From Trametes villosa (lineage: Eukaryota > Basidiomycota > Agaricomycetes > Polyporales > Polyporaceae), in contig PUDQ02000010.1 of the NCBI GenBank assembly GCA_002964805.2, positions 2,480,001 to 2,544,000 of the forward strand: a DNA stretch of 64,000 bases, given 5' to 3'. Positions 54,901 to 64,000 of this stretch are shown piece after piece. The notes beneath the pieces were generated by a model. It was given only the letters and a program-made list of their open reading frames with translations. It did not search any database and was not told where the DNA came from. The position numbers were made by a program, and so were the translations under genes. Position 1 is the stretch's first letter; each line of letters starts with the position of its first letter.

Positions 54901-55543
54901 TCACGCCTCCTTGACTGGGGGGATGACGAAGCCCCCATCCTCTTGCAAGTCTTCTCCGTCGATCTCAATGAAAGAACGGTCTGTCAGACCACAGTACTCC
55001 TCCAGCCATTGTGCCGCCCTGCGTGGGTGTCAGTCAGTTGCGGAACCGGTACTCATACCACACTTACTGAAGGCTCTCGTAGTTGTACCAGAGTGCCCCA
55101 TCCTTCGGGCGTTGCAGAACTAACACAACATCATCCTCGCTAGCCATCCCCTTGGGCGGGAAGAGAACGACGGTCTCTTTCTCCTCCCCGCCGTGTTCTC
55201 CGGGCATCCGGTCCCTGGCCTCACCGCCCTCGACCTCCGCGCGGCCATGTCGCGACAGCGTCGCCAACTCGCACCCTTCCACCTGTTCGCCGTCTCCTAC
55301 ATCCTCGTAGTCCGAGAAACCCACGATCTTCAGGGCCTAATGTGCCGTTAGTATGCGCTACGCTAACCCGGAGCCCTACAGCTTACCTCTACGAATAGTT
55401 CAAAGTCTGTCCCAGCCGGCGCACGCGCCTCCCCTCCTATCACGCTCATCACGGCCTGCGCGTCCTCAAAGCTCAGTGGTCCGTACGATCCAGACGCGGC
55501 TTACCATGTAGAGTCGCGTGACCAACGCACAGATGACTGCCAT
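54901..55543 (-). CDS. Array II uncharacterised acidic protein
   Basis: The model is complement(join(54901..55018,55068..55336,55387..55455,55505..55543)), 164 aa, with phases 0, 0 and 2. It starts MAVICALVTRLYM. It has an acidic core (FSDYEDVGDGEQVEGCEL), a strand pair VVLFPPKGMASEDDVVLVLQ, then LWYNYESLQAAQWLEEYCGL and an acidic C-terminus. No known domain is recognised. All splice borders have good GTAAG donors, and the model reaches a stop in phase, so a real gene is likely. It is the most downstream gene of the minus-strand array II. Confidence 0.55.
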
Positions 55544-55590
55544 TGCGATTGGGATTGTAGGTGATTGGTTGAGAGAGAGAGAGAGGTCGC
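55544..55590 (-). promoter_or_regulatory. CT-rich tract and CCAAT box upstream of the 54.9-kb gene
   Basis: On the minus strand, a (CT)n run is followed by CCAATCAC about 20 bases before the ATG at 55543. CT-rich tracts next to start sites are common in fungal promoters. Confidence 0.4.
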
Positions 55591-57059
55591 GCTGGGTGGG
55601 CCAACAGCGCTTGTGCGTACAGACCCGAGAAGTGCTCCCGCGCGCCTCTGTCCAAGCGCGCAGAGCACGGTCTGCCAGTGTTCGCGGGCAGGCCCGTTCC
55701 GTCGACACCCCGTCGTACACCTATTTCTCGCCCTTCCGGGCCGCACCCTTGCTGGCTTGTCGTCCACACGAGCTTCGCGCCTGCCAGCCCTATACCGAAC
55801 CGGGCTGTTAGTAGGATACAAAACATTCTAATGGCCAGATGGACACACGAACGCGACCCCTCACGCGACCCCTCCTCCCATCTACTTGTCGGCCGCCTCG
55901 AGGCCCCTTTGAGCGCATGATAACTACCCGCGCCTGTTAACCACCCAATGTTTGTTGCGCGCGCGGGCCCGACCCTTCCCCTCCGCACCTCCACGTACTT
56001 CATGAAATCTCTCCTCCCCCCCGCGCCGCCCCCGCCCTTGTTCGTATCGCCATGCGCTCCCTCCCCAACCGTAGTCCGCAACGAACTGTCACCCCGCAGA
56101 AGCGGCACTGCACGACGCCTCCCCCCGTACGCTTCCAGCCTCCTATGCAGACACGCGTTCGCTGTGGCTGACCAGTGCCATAGCCTACCGACCTGCGCGC
56201 CGGCGACAATCTCGAGGTTAATACGGAGGGCGCGCCGTTCGCACTACGTTCAACCACTCGCGCTGCGGCGCGACCACGCAGATGTCTAGCTGCGATGAGC
56301 GCGCGGTCCAAGCTACGTGAGGTCAGTCCCGCATAGTAAGTCGCCGCAGCAGAGCTCACCATATCCGTCCTGAACCTCGACGCGACCACCCGACGTACCC
56401 GCCGCTACTCGTCCGCCTCAGTGGGCTGCGCGCGCGGGAGTTGCACCCCTCATGTATCATATGCCCACTATGCGAACCGCTATGTCGTCCCCGCGCCACC
56501 CCTACCCCTACCACACCTGACCGCGCTTAGCTTAGCCATGGTTCAACCCCTACCGCACGGCTACTACGTACCTTGGCCATTGCGCTCACCATCGCGCTTG
56601 TCCTGGACGAGGAACTCAATTGGCGGCCACCGCGATATTAGCGCACGCGCCTTGCAAGCTATGCAGCATCACTCAATCGCGTGCTTGCAGCCTGAGACGG
56701 AGTTCGCGCCAGCCTCGGCCACGAGCCCGCTACGCGCTGATATGCTGGGCTTCGCAGACTCCATCCCGCCCCGGACACCTGTCATAGGTAGTCCACCCGT
56801 CGATAGTAGCCGCCGCCGTGGACTCTCCGCATCGGCGCTTGCACGATGCTCGGCCGCCTTCATCGGCATTGTTATATGCATGCTGATCGTGCCCCTCAGA
56901 TAAATACATATGTACCATTCATGCTCGCCTGCACCCCAACAGCGTACGCGCGATGTCCCAACATCTACCGCGCCACCTCGTACTCCTCATGCTCGGTCGC
57001 TCCGCTGTACATGAGATTGTCAGCCGTAAATCCGTTCAACACGACGCGCACCCACCTGC
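55591..57059. other. Region without a recognised gene
   Basis: About 1.5 kb lies between two array II genes. Plus- and minus-strand frames exist (for example 56421-56903 plus) but have no family features, and no splice chain was found. It could hold a decayed array member. Confidence 0.35.
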
Positions 57060-58918
57060 TCAGTCCACAAACTCCACGGACGGTGATCTCTCCCGTCGCC
57101 GCGTGCTCCGACGGGCCGAGGCAGCACGCTCGATGATCTCCACCGAAGGGGAGCGCGTGCGCTTTGAGGCGCCTTTCCTCCGTGGCTGCGACGGGCCCTC
57201 GACAAACTCGACGGACGGCGAGCGCGAGCGCGGCGCGGCTGCAACTCGAGGCTGCGAGCCGGAGGGGCCCTCGACGAACTCGACGGACGGCGAGCGCGAG
57301 CGCGGCGCGGGTGCAACGCGAGGCTGCGAGCCGGAGGAGCCCTCGACGAACTCGAGGGCCGGCGAGCGCGGGCGCGGCGCAGCTTCGACTGCCGCGCGAG
57401 CCTTGCCCGCGTGCAGCTGAATGAGTTCGAGCCCAAACAGGCTCAGCTTCCGTGTGCCGTTCACGCGCACAAGGAGCGAGGGCGCGCCCGGGCTCACGCG
57501 GACGGGCGTGAGCTTGTCGTGCTTCGACCACGTCGACTGACCGTCCTGCCATATGTCGAAGGTCCCGACAGATGAGAAGTCGTAGGCGTCGTCGACCTTG
57601 AGGAGGTTGACAGTGCCCGCCGGCGCCACGGGCAGCCGGAATCCTGTCGGTGGATCGCCGTCCTAAGCAGCACGTCAGCGATCCGCAAGCTATCGACTAC
57701 ACACCTCACTTACATGAGACCAGACGACGACCCACACGCTATCCGCGATGTGGTCGCGCTTCTTCATGTGCTCCCTCGCGACTTGCATCAGGTTGTCGGC
57801 GAGGTCTGGGTTGAGGTCGCTCCGCATGCGAGCCTCCTCGACCATGCTCACATGCACCCCCAAGTACGAGCAACGTTGTACGCTGCTGAGGCGCACTAGG
57901 AACCTGTCGGCGTCGTTCTCCACGTCCACGGGGGTGCCGGGCTCCGTCACGATCTTCCAACCTCCGAACCGGTCCGACCACACCTCGAACAGGTCCCACG
58001 GTTCGCCTTGGCAGGCCATGAGCCATCCGTGGTCCGCCAGGCGCACCCTCCGGGCAGCCCCCACGACGACGGGAACCTCCAACGGGTCGAGGTCGTTCTG
58101 GGGGATATGTCAGGTGTTGGGTTCATGGATACACAGCCACGTCGTACTCACCTCCGCCCATAGCACGATCGTTACGGTCTGCAGTACGACGTTAGTTAAA
58201 ATGTAGGCTCGGCCGAGCAGCTGAACTTACCCGCTGCGGACACACCTCGCTCGTGGACGGCTCCTCCTTCGAGGGTTTCGTCTGCGCAGCTGTTAGTATT
58301 GCTCGTATGCATACACAGCGCGACTGCGCACCTTCCGCGGGTTGCTGTTGCTCGAGTTCTGCGGCGCGAATCAGCCACCGTCACCGCACGGTTCGATGTT
58401 GGACTTACTCCGAAAACCTTGCCAGTACCCCGCCCATTCCCGGCTGGTCCCCCCTGCTGGCCTCCCGTCACCGTAGCGTCCTCCTGGAAGCGCCATGCCT
58501 CCGCACGAACACCTCCTCGTGGTGCTGCCTCTCCTCGCTGCATAGCGTCGAGAGCGCGCTGGTTGGCGATCTCCTCGAGATGTTCTAAGCTCGGGCTCGG
58601 CTGCTTCGGCCAGTGTGGTCGGTTGCACAGCCAGCACTGTCCACGCCGTTTGTAAGTACGGACTCTCCGATGCCCATCGTCGCTTACCGTGTACCCATGT
58701 GCGCCCGCGAAACCCGGCCTGTATGTCAGGAAATGGTCGAATATGGAAGTCTGTATGCACCGCGGGCAGAACGTTGGCGTGTCCGGGCGACGGTCTTCCA
58801 TGAGACGCCTGCACAAGGCCCGTAGCTTTGAGCTGTACGAGCGAAACTCTTGACTCCAGTTGAACTCTCCCGGGCCGTTGAAGCCCGGGATGTCGTAGAA
58901 CCGGATGTAGTCGCTCAT
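57060..58918 (-). CDS. Array II twin-domain protein 1: zinc-binding N-terminus, repeated SIM-like C-terminus
   Basis: The model is complement(join(57060..57662,57714..58097,58152..58178,58231..58281,58332..58358,58409..58636,58688..58918)), 516 aa, all introns phase 0. The N-terminus has two CxxC pairs (TFCPRCIQTS and CWLCNRPHW), a likely zinc-binding unit. Two beta-type domains follow: VTIVLWAENDLDPLEVPVVV to VWVVVWSH, and DGDPPTGFRLPVAPAGTVNLL to LVRVNGTRKLSLFGLEL. They match the 59143-60830 gene, with introns at the same two places. The C-terminal 125 residues contain five copies of a motif like RSPSVEFVEG (or SVEIIE), resembling SUMO-interaction motifs next to a phosphorylatable Ser. Three lie in a 24-residue tandem repeat. 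The 51-nt intron at 58637-58687 keeps frame if retained. The function is unknown. Confidence 0.6.
57195..57375. repeat. 72-bp coding minisatellite
   Basis: About two and a half units of 72 bp encode SGSQPRVAPAPRSRSPSVEF-type repeats in the array II twin-domain protein 1. Units differ at a few bases only. Confidence 0.7.
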
Positions 58919-59142
58919 CGCACGGGGGGTGGGGGCGGCGGGCAGGGAGCGCGCCGAGGCTAGCGTGCAGGAGTTGGAGGGGAGGGGGGCGGGAGGTCGG
59001 GCACTGCGTCTTTGCGAACCCGCTTTGAGTCATCCTGGGCACCTGTGAAAAAATACGGGGCTCAGTTTTGCGTGTACCTGGACTGCTACGCGCGCGCGCG
59101 TCTCTACACACGGCAGTTCTATTCGATTCGATCATGAGGCTT

Positions 59143-60830
59143 TTACATGGGGAGAACTATCGGGTCGTCGGCGGAGTCCCCGTGCGTCATGTCCAAGTAC
59201 TCCCGCGATTCCGTGCGCACCACGAAGGGGGCTAAGCCCTCCGCGACCGCCCAGGCGTGCTGCAGCTCGGCATAGGCCTGCTCGACGGCCGCCGCCTCCC
59301 GGGCGGCCACGACCGCCGGGTCATCGTCCTCGTCGTCGGTCAGCTCGATGACCGACCCACCCCCTTCGCCGGCGCCCCCAGCATCGTCCTCGTCGGTCAG
59401 CTCGATGTCCGATCCTTCGTCTTCGCCGGCGCCCCCAGCATCGCCCTGCGCGCCGCCCTGCTGCATCTCCAAGGCATCAGCCGCGGTGGGGGCCTGCTCG
59501 TCGCCCCCCTGCGTGCCTTCGCCTGCGTCGTCGCCCTGCGCGAGCGCGCTCGTACCGTCCGCGCCGCCCGCGTCAGCTGCACCGACCTCCGCCCCGGTAA
59601 GCCCCTCCGCACCCGCGGTCACTCCGTCTACAGCGCTGCCTCTGAGGTACAGTACCCCCACCACCTCCCGCGCGTCGCCCGCCCGCAGTCCTTCCTCCTC
59701 CTCGCGCATGCGCTTGCGTTCCCTCTCCCCTTCGCCATCGCCTTCCTGCCCGTCACCATCGTCCCCGTTCTTCGGGCGCTTTTGAGCTCCGTCTTCGTCG
59801 TCGCCGTCGTCGCTGTCGCTGTCGTCGTCATCGTCGTTGTCACCTTTCAGGCCGCCTCCGGCGCCGTTGCTGTTGTCGTCGTCGTCGTCCCCGCCGCCGC
59901 TCCCGCCGTGAGGGCCGCCTCCGGGGCCGTCGTTGTTGTCGTCACCATCGTCGCCGCTCTAGATGCGTGTTAGTACCGGTATGCCATCGAATAGACTGTT
60001 TACCCACCTCATCAGGCTCCGGATCGTCCGGGGGACCGTCGACCAAGCCGTGCTCGAGTGCGGTCAGCTCTTCCCCCAGCCCGTAGGTGAGGACGACGCC
60101 GAGGACCTTGACGAGGAGGGTTCTGCCCTCAGGAAAGGGGATGTTCCTGGGGACGTTTCCGGTATCCCACTCGGTGGCGTCGCCGTTCCAGACGTTGACG
60201 ATCCCGCCGTCTTCGAACAGAGCCGTCCACGCAGCCAGGCCTACGGCGTTCGTGGTGGCGGCGGTGCGAGCGAAGGAGACGAGGTCGATGTTCCCGCTTG
60301 CGGGCACGGTAATCTTGAACTTCGCCGGCTTCGCGGTATCCTGAGCGGGCATTAGAGACGTTCGAACGGACTCGCTCATACTTACCGAGTGCCAGACGAC
60401 GACCCGCCCATCCACGGCGCCCTCCTCCTGCGCACGGAGATCGAACGATTGGCTTGCGATTGCTTGCGGGATGGCCGGCAGGTTCTTGTACAGCCGCGAC
60501 AGAGCCACACCAAAGCTGGGGCACTTATCGACGCTGAACTCACGTAGCAGCAATCCTCTGCCCGTGTGAGCTACTGTATCCGTCCCCAGGGAGACCACCT
60601 CCCAGCGGGATTGCTCCACCAACCAGTGACCGACCATGTCCGCGACCAGCCCATCAACCGCGTTCACGAGCCACTTCACGTCCCAGAGAGGCATTTTTAC
60701 GCCCTCGCCAGGGCTGGCCATGTCCTTGACACTGGGAGGCTCGCCGTCCTACAGAACTTCAGCAAGCGATCGACGCGCGAGCGGGCTGTGAGACACGTAC
60801 TCTGGGCCACACGGTCACTCTGACGGGCAT
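59143..60830 (-). CDS. Array II twin-domain protein 2 with an acidic, SIM-containing C-terminus
   Basis: The model is complement(join(59143..59958,60008..60340,60386..60748,60801..60830)), 513 aa, all introns phase 0. Exon 1 gives MPVRVTVWPR, aligned with TVTIVLWAE of the 57-kb paralogue. Domain a ends in VVVWHS, and domain b has FKITVPASGNIDLVSF and EGRTLLVKVLGVVLTYG. The last 270 residues start with a Gly/Asp-rich tract (about 59780-59960), then a basic patch (EREKRKRMRE-like). They then carry two motifs, DIELTDEDD and VIELTDDEDDD, which fit the SUMO-interaction consensus with flanking acids. It lacks the CxxC head of the paralogue. A nuclear, SUMO-linked role is inferred; no enzyme motif is seen. 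Confidence 0.6.
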
Positions 60831-61079
60831 GTTGACGGTCTTCGGCGTTGCAGGGGAGGTCGTAGGAGTTCGCGCGAACGGGGAGCTCACCTGGCGCTTT
60901 CCGTTTGCGGAAGGCGGCCGTCGTTCGCGCCCACAGCGCCCCGAAGATCTTGCCGGAGCAGATCCGCCGGCGCCGAGGCCTGTTCAAAATTCGACATATA
61001 ACTACGCGCGCTCTAATTCTATTTGTTTCTCCCCGATTATCCGGGTTTACATTGCGCCCCCTCGATCCTCGATCCCCCA

Positions 61080-63179
61080 CTACTTCTTGCGCCTCTTCGC
61101 GGCGGGCTCCCCCGTCCCTCGCACGCTGGCGGGCCTGCCTTTGGCCTTTGGCTTCGGGACCTTGGGCGCCCCCTCCGGTAGCTTACCCTGCTCGGCGAGA
61201 GTCCGTACACTGCGAATGACATAAGTGAGGGTCACCACAGACGCGAAGTGAGCACGTACGCGCGGTCGACATTGTGCTCCCCCTGCCGATCGCGCCTGGG
61301 CCGCCCCTGCGACAACGTCGGAACCTCGTCCGGGGGCATCGGTATTCCCGCCGTTCCCTTGAGCGCCGACTTCGTGCGCGGGTAAGGCTTCCTTGGCGCG
61401 GGGGGCGGAGCGCTGGACGGACCCGGGGTCCCGCCGTCCTCTGCGTGTACTCGGAATGTCAGTCGCGTTCCGCGACGCCGCGCGAAACGAGTCGCTCACC
61501 AAGCGTCACGTCGTCCGCGGGAGCGGGGTCGACGTCGAGTTGTTCGGCGACCTCGTCCACGTCACTGTCGGCCGCGTCGGGACCGTCATCTTCGTCGCTC
61601 GACGAGCGCGTGTCTAGCACGCCCATCTCCAACCCTTCGCTCGTGCCTCCGGCGACGGACTCGTCCACTTCGGCATCGGCAACCTCGTCAGCCCCGTCGC
61701 GCGCGCAGGCGGCCGCCGTGTCGCTCTCCAACAACCGTGGATCGATGTTCTGCGGCGGCGAAGCGTGCAGGCGGGGCATAGGGGGCGGCCTCGGAGTAGC
61801 CGGCGTCTTGGGCGGGCGAACGCGCTTCGGGCGCTGCGCAGGGGTCGACGGGGTCGCCGACGTGTCCGCCTCTTCGCGCGCGCCGGTCGCGCTCTGCGAA
61901 CTCGTCGCCGTGGCGACGTCCGTGGCACTGGTGCTGCACGACACCGTCGCGGTGGTGGCGGACGCTGGCGGGTCCGCGGCGGGCGCACCTGGGCAAACCG
62001 TTAGAACGAGCGCATCGCAAGGCGTGAGTACGTACTGGCGCGGAATCTTTGCCAGAGTCGCGCGAACATCTGGGCTTCATCCACTGGTTCGACTGGCGAC
62101 CTATGGTTAGCGTACACCGTGGCCAGGGAGATACGAGGTCCTCGCACCTGCGACGCATGTCTCCGCCCAAAGCCCGCAGATCATCATGAACGTGTCCATG
62201 GTCATATCGGTCGCCGCGCAGATGGCTTCGGCCAAGGAGACCCCGTATCGGTTGAGCCCGGTCTGCGAACTGGAACGCGCGTGAGATGACGACGCGAGGA
62301 GGAGAGAGGCGCGCATTACATGTACATGTCCGCCTTGCCGTCGTCGTTCGTCCCGGCCGCGCAGAAGAAGCCGACCCACTTCGCCTTCTCTTGGATCACC
62401 TCCATCGTCTCGTCCAGAAGCGCCATGACGCTCTCGCTGCCGCTGTGAAAAAGGTCAGCCGGCGCCGCGGACACGTCGCGCGGGGCACTCACTAGACAGG
62501 CGGTCCATCCGCGTCTTCGCTCGTCGCTCGCTCCGCGTTCCGTGCCTCTGCCGCGGCGACGTACCCGGCTCGCTCCTCGTCGCTCAACTGTACCCAAGCG
62601 GCGGAGCAGACTTTTCTCCATTCCCCGATGTTTAAGTCGCCACGAGACGGCGCTTCGCCCGAACCTTGGAACATGTCCAGGCCGCACTTGGCGCGTACTT
62701 TGGCGCGAGGGAGTAGAGTGACGGTTGCGTGCTTGCGGTGCGACGCTGGCTGGGGGCTCGCGCCTCGGGACTCCTTTTTTTTGTGCTTCTCGGACAGCCG
62801 CTTGCGGAGCTTCTGTGTGGCGGTTAGGCCCCGAGGCGGACGTGCACGAGGATGAAATGCGTACCGGTTGGAGACCCCTCATCCGTTTTTTATAATCCGC
62901 CTGCGTCTCGGGTTCCCAACGTTCCAACTCCTCGTCGCGCTCGCGAGTCGCGACGGTCTTCTTCTTGCGCTCTGTGAATTCCTCTGCCGTCTCGCCGCGA
63001 CGCGGCGCAGGGAAGCGCGTCTTCCACCGTGTGCACATCTCGTTTGCAGCATCTTGATAGCGCTGCGTGTGCTTGGTCCACTTGATGAGGCTGAGGATAG
63101 TCGGGTCTTGGATGAGCCCGTCGAGGTAGGCCTTCTCCTCGACCGTCCAGGCCGCGTTCTGCCGCAGAACGAGGACCAT
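61080..63179 (-). CDS. Array II multi-exon protein with an HMG-like segment
   Basis: The model is complement(join(61080..61209,61236..61440,61500..61988,62036..62092,62148..62269,62320..62442,62493..62812,62865..63179)), 586 aa, built from eight exons that all join in phase. It begins with a tryptophan-led helical segment (AAWTVEEKAYLDGLIQD, then YQDAANEMCTRWKTRFP). A basic region follows (KLRKRLSEKHKKKESRG), then an HMG-box-like helix pair (GEWRKVCSAAWVQLSDEERAGYVAAAEARNA). Next is an alpha/beta segment (MEVIQEKAKWVGFFCAAGT...YGVSLAEAIC...FMMICGLWAET), then a Pro/Thr-rich and acidic tail ending in KRRKK, a likely nuclear signal. Intron 7 is only 26 nt and is the weakest border. This layout resembles families repeated in mushroom genomes; the function is unknown. 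Confidence 0.55.
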
Positions 63180-63381
63180 CAGCGAGAGACGATGGAGAGG
63201 ACGCACCGGGAGACTCGCGCTCGACGCGAGACACCTTGCAGGAGGTACCTTGGCAGCCCGCATAATTCGTTCTGTCCGGATGATCTGTAGGGCCCCTCAG
63301 CTCATGACTTCGCGCCCGAATCCGAGCTACGATCACCTATTATCTCGCGATAGGACGACTCGTCCTGCTAATACACATGAA

Positions 63382-64000
63382 TTACGGTACAGCGGGGATC
63401 GGCGGGGTAGGCAGCCTCTGATACGTGCGTACAAAGGTCTCCACGTAGTATTTAATCGCGGCCTGGGACACCTCTGCGCATCGTGCGCCGTCCCAACTCG
63501 ACGCGTCTGAGAGGCCTGCGAGCAGATCGGCGGGGAAGTCGGGCCATCGCCGCATGACGCCTACGAACGCCGCCAGATGCTCGCGAGAACGAGGCCAATG
63601 GGCCGCCGCCCCTGAAACGCGATCGGAGTCTGCGGAGAGATCGTCGGGAGCCCCGAGGTGGTCAGGCGGGCCGAGATCGTCGGGCGGCAAGACGCTGAGC
63701 ACCGACGCGGTCGAACCCCAAATCCGCGACACCTCGGACTCCCGCACCCAGCGGTCCAGCTCCTGCCAGTCCTCGCGGTGTACGAGCAGCGTGTCCAACG
63801 CCATGACCTCGCAGCGGAAGTTGATTTCGTGAGACTCCCACAGGATCCACTGGCGGACGTCTCCTGCGCCGGGCAGGTCTTTCGCGCGCAGGCTGTCCCC
63901 GTGGAACGTCGCGAGCAAGTCCTCGCGATAGGACGGCAAAAGCGCTACCCTCCCGAACAGGCGGCAGATCGCGTTCCATCCGTCCCGTCGGCGGCCTGCT
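63382..64000 (-). CDS. Array II uncharacterised protein, 5' end outside the window
   Basis: The frame is open from the window edge to TAA/TGA at 63382-63384, at least 205 aa. It reads DGWNAICRLFGRVALLPSYREDLL, then HEINFRCEVMALDTLLVHREDWQEL and RWVRESEVSRIWG, a helical protein. A short repeated Pro/Asp stretch (DDLGPPDHLGAPDDL) follows, then SREHLAAFVGVMRRWPDFP and a last helix ending near PAVP. No family was recognised. It is the first visible gene of the minus-strand array II, followed 200 bases on by the 586-aa gene. Confidence 0.55.
   Translation of the reverse strand, partial: AGRRRDGWNAICRLFGRVALLPSYREDLLATFHGDSLRAKDLPGAGDVRQWILWESHEINFRCEVMALDTLLVHREDWQELDRWVRESEVSRIWGSTASVLSVLPPDDLGPPDHLGAPDDLSADSDRVSGAAAHWPRSREHLAAFVGVMRRWPDFPADLLAGLSDASSWDGARCAEVSQAAIKYYVETFVRTYQRLPTPPIPAVP

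Noticed and set aside
1..64000. CRISPR arrays, bacterial operons, ribosome binding sites, rRNA
   Set aside because: The window is fungal nuclear DNA with spliceosomal introns; no regularly spaced direct repeats or rRNA-like segments were seen.

Overview
The window looks like a chromosomal segment of a filamentous basidiomycete, most likely an Agaricomycete of polypore type. The DNA is GC-rich. Nearly every gene is cut by 45-70 nt GT-AG introns. The recognisable proteins are fungal (Bub1, an ataxin-2/Pbp1 homologue, a Rom2-type Rho GEF, a secreted lactonase-like protein), and the mobile elements (Helitron, Gypsy LTR element, Tnp2/CACTA transposase) are types common in mushroom genomes. Exon models were made by hand from splice signals and reading phase; each spliced model given with a protein length was checked to be a multiple of three.

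Layout. 1-17.7 kb is mostly ordinary housekeeping sequence: the 3' end of a Bub1 kinase gene (+), an ataxin-2/Pbp1 homologue (-), an F-box gene (+), a long intronless low-complexity nuclear-type protein (-), a Rho1 GEF with DH, PH and CNH domains (+) and a secreted beta-propeller protein (-). 17.7-20.3 kb is gene-poor and holds one copy of a degenerate repeat. It is followed by a second F-box gene (20.3-22 kb), clearly a duplicate of the one at 6.3-7.9 kb. 22.3-29.3 kb is an uninterrupted Helitron Rep-helicase gene with an extra N-terminal retropepsin-like exon.

29.5-43.6 kb is array I, a compact set of small spliced genes in three intermixed families: a pair of about 175 aa proteins; three two-domain proteins ending in a GDVVxxEC-type beta-rich domain, with a fourth related protein on the minus strand; and three proteins related to the nucleotidyltransferase fold, two of which have lost one catalytic-type aspartate. 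Members share intron phases and mostly have a TATA box 40-60 nt before the start codon. An aminoglycoside-phosphotransferase-like gene (frameshifted in a C tract) and an uncharacterised gene lie inside the array. A second copy of the degenerate repeat lies just past it.

45.0-50.8 kb is an apparently intact Gypsy retrotransposon with two identical 344-bp LTRs. 51.1-53.7 kb is a Tnp2-type DNA transposase that looks truncated. 54.9-64.0 kb is array II, five minus-strand genes of unknown function. Two of them (57.1-58.9 and 59.1-60.8 kb) are diverged paralogues with matching introns and multiple SUMO-interaction-like motifs; one (61.1-63.2 kb) has an HMG-box-like look; the last runs off the end.

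The two arrays are the least explained part of the window. Nothing here proves that their genes work together. Shared architecture, promoters and clustering beside mobile elements make array I the best candidate for an undescribed lineage-specific system.
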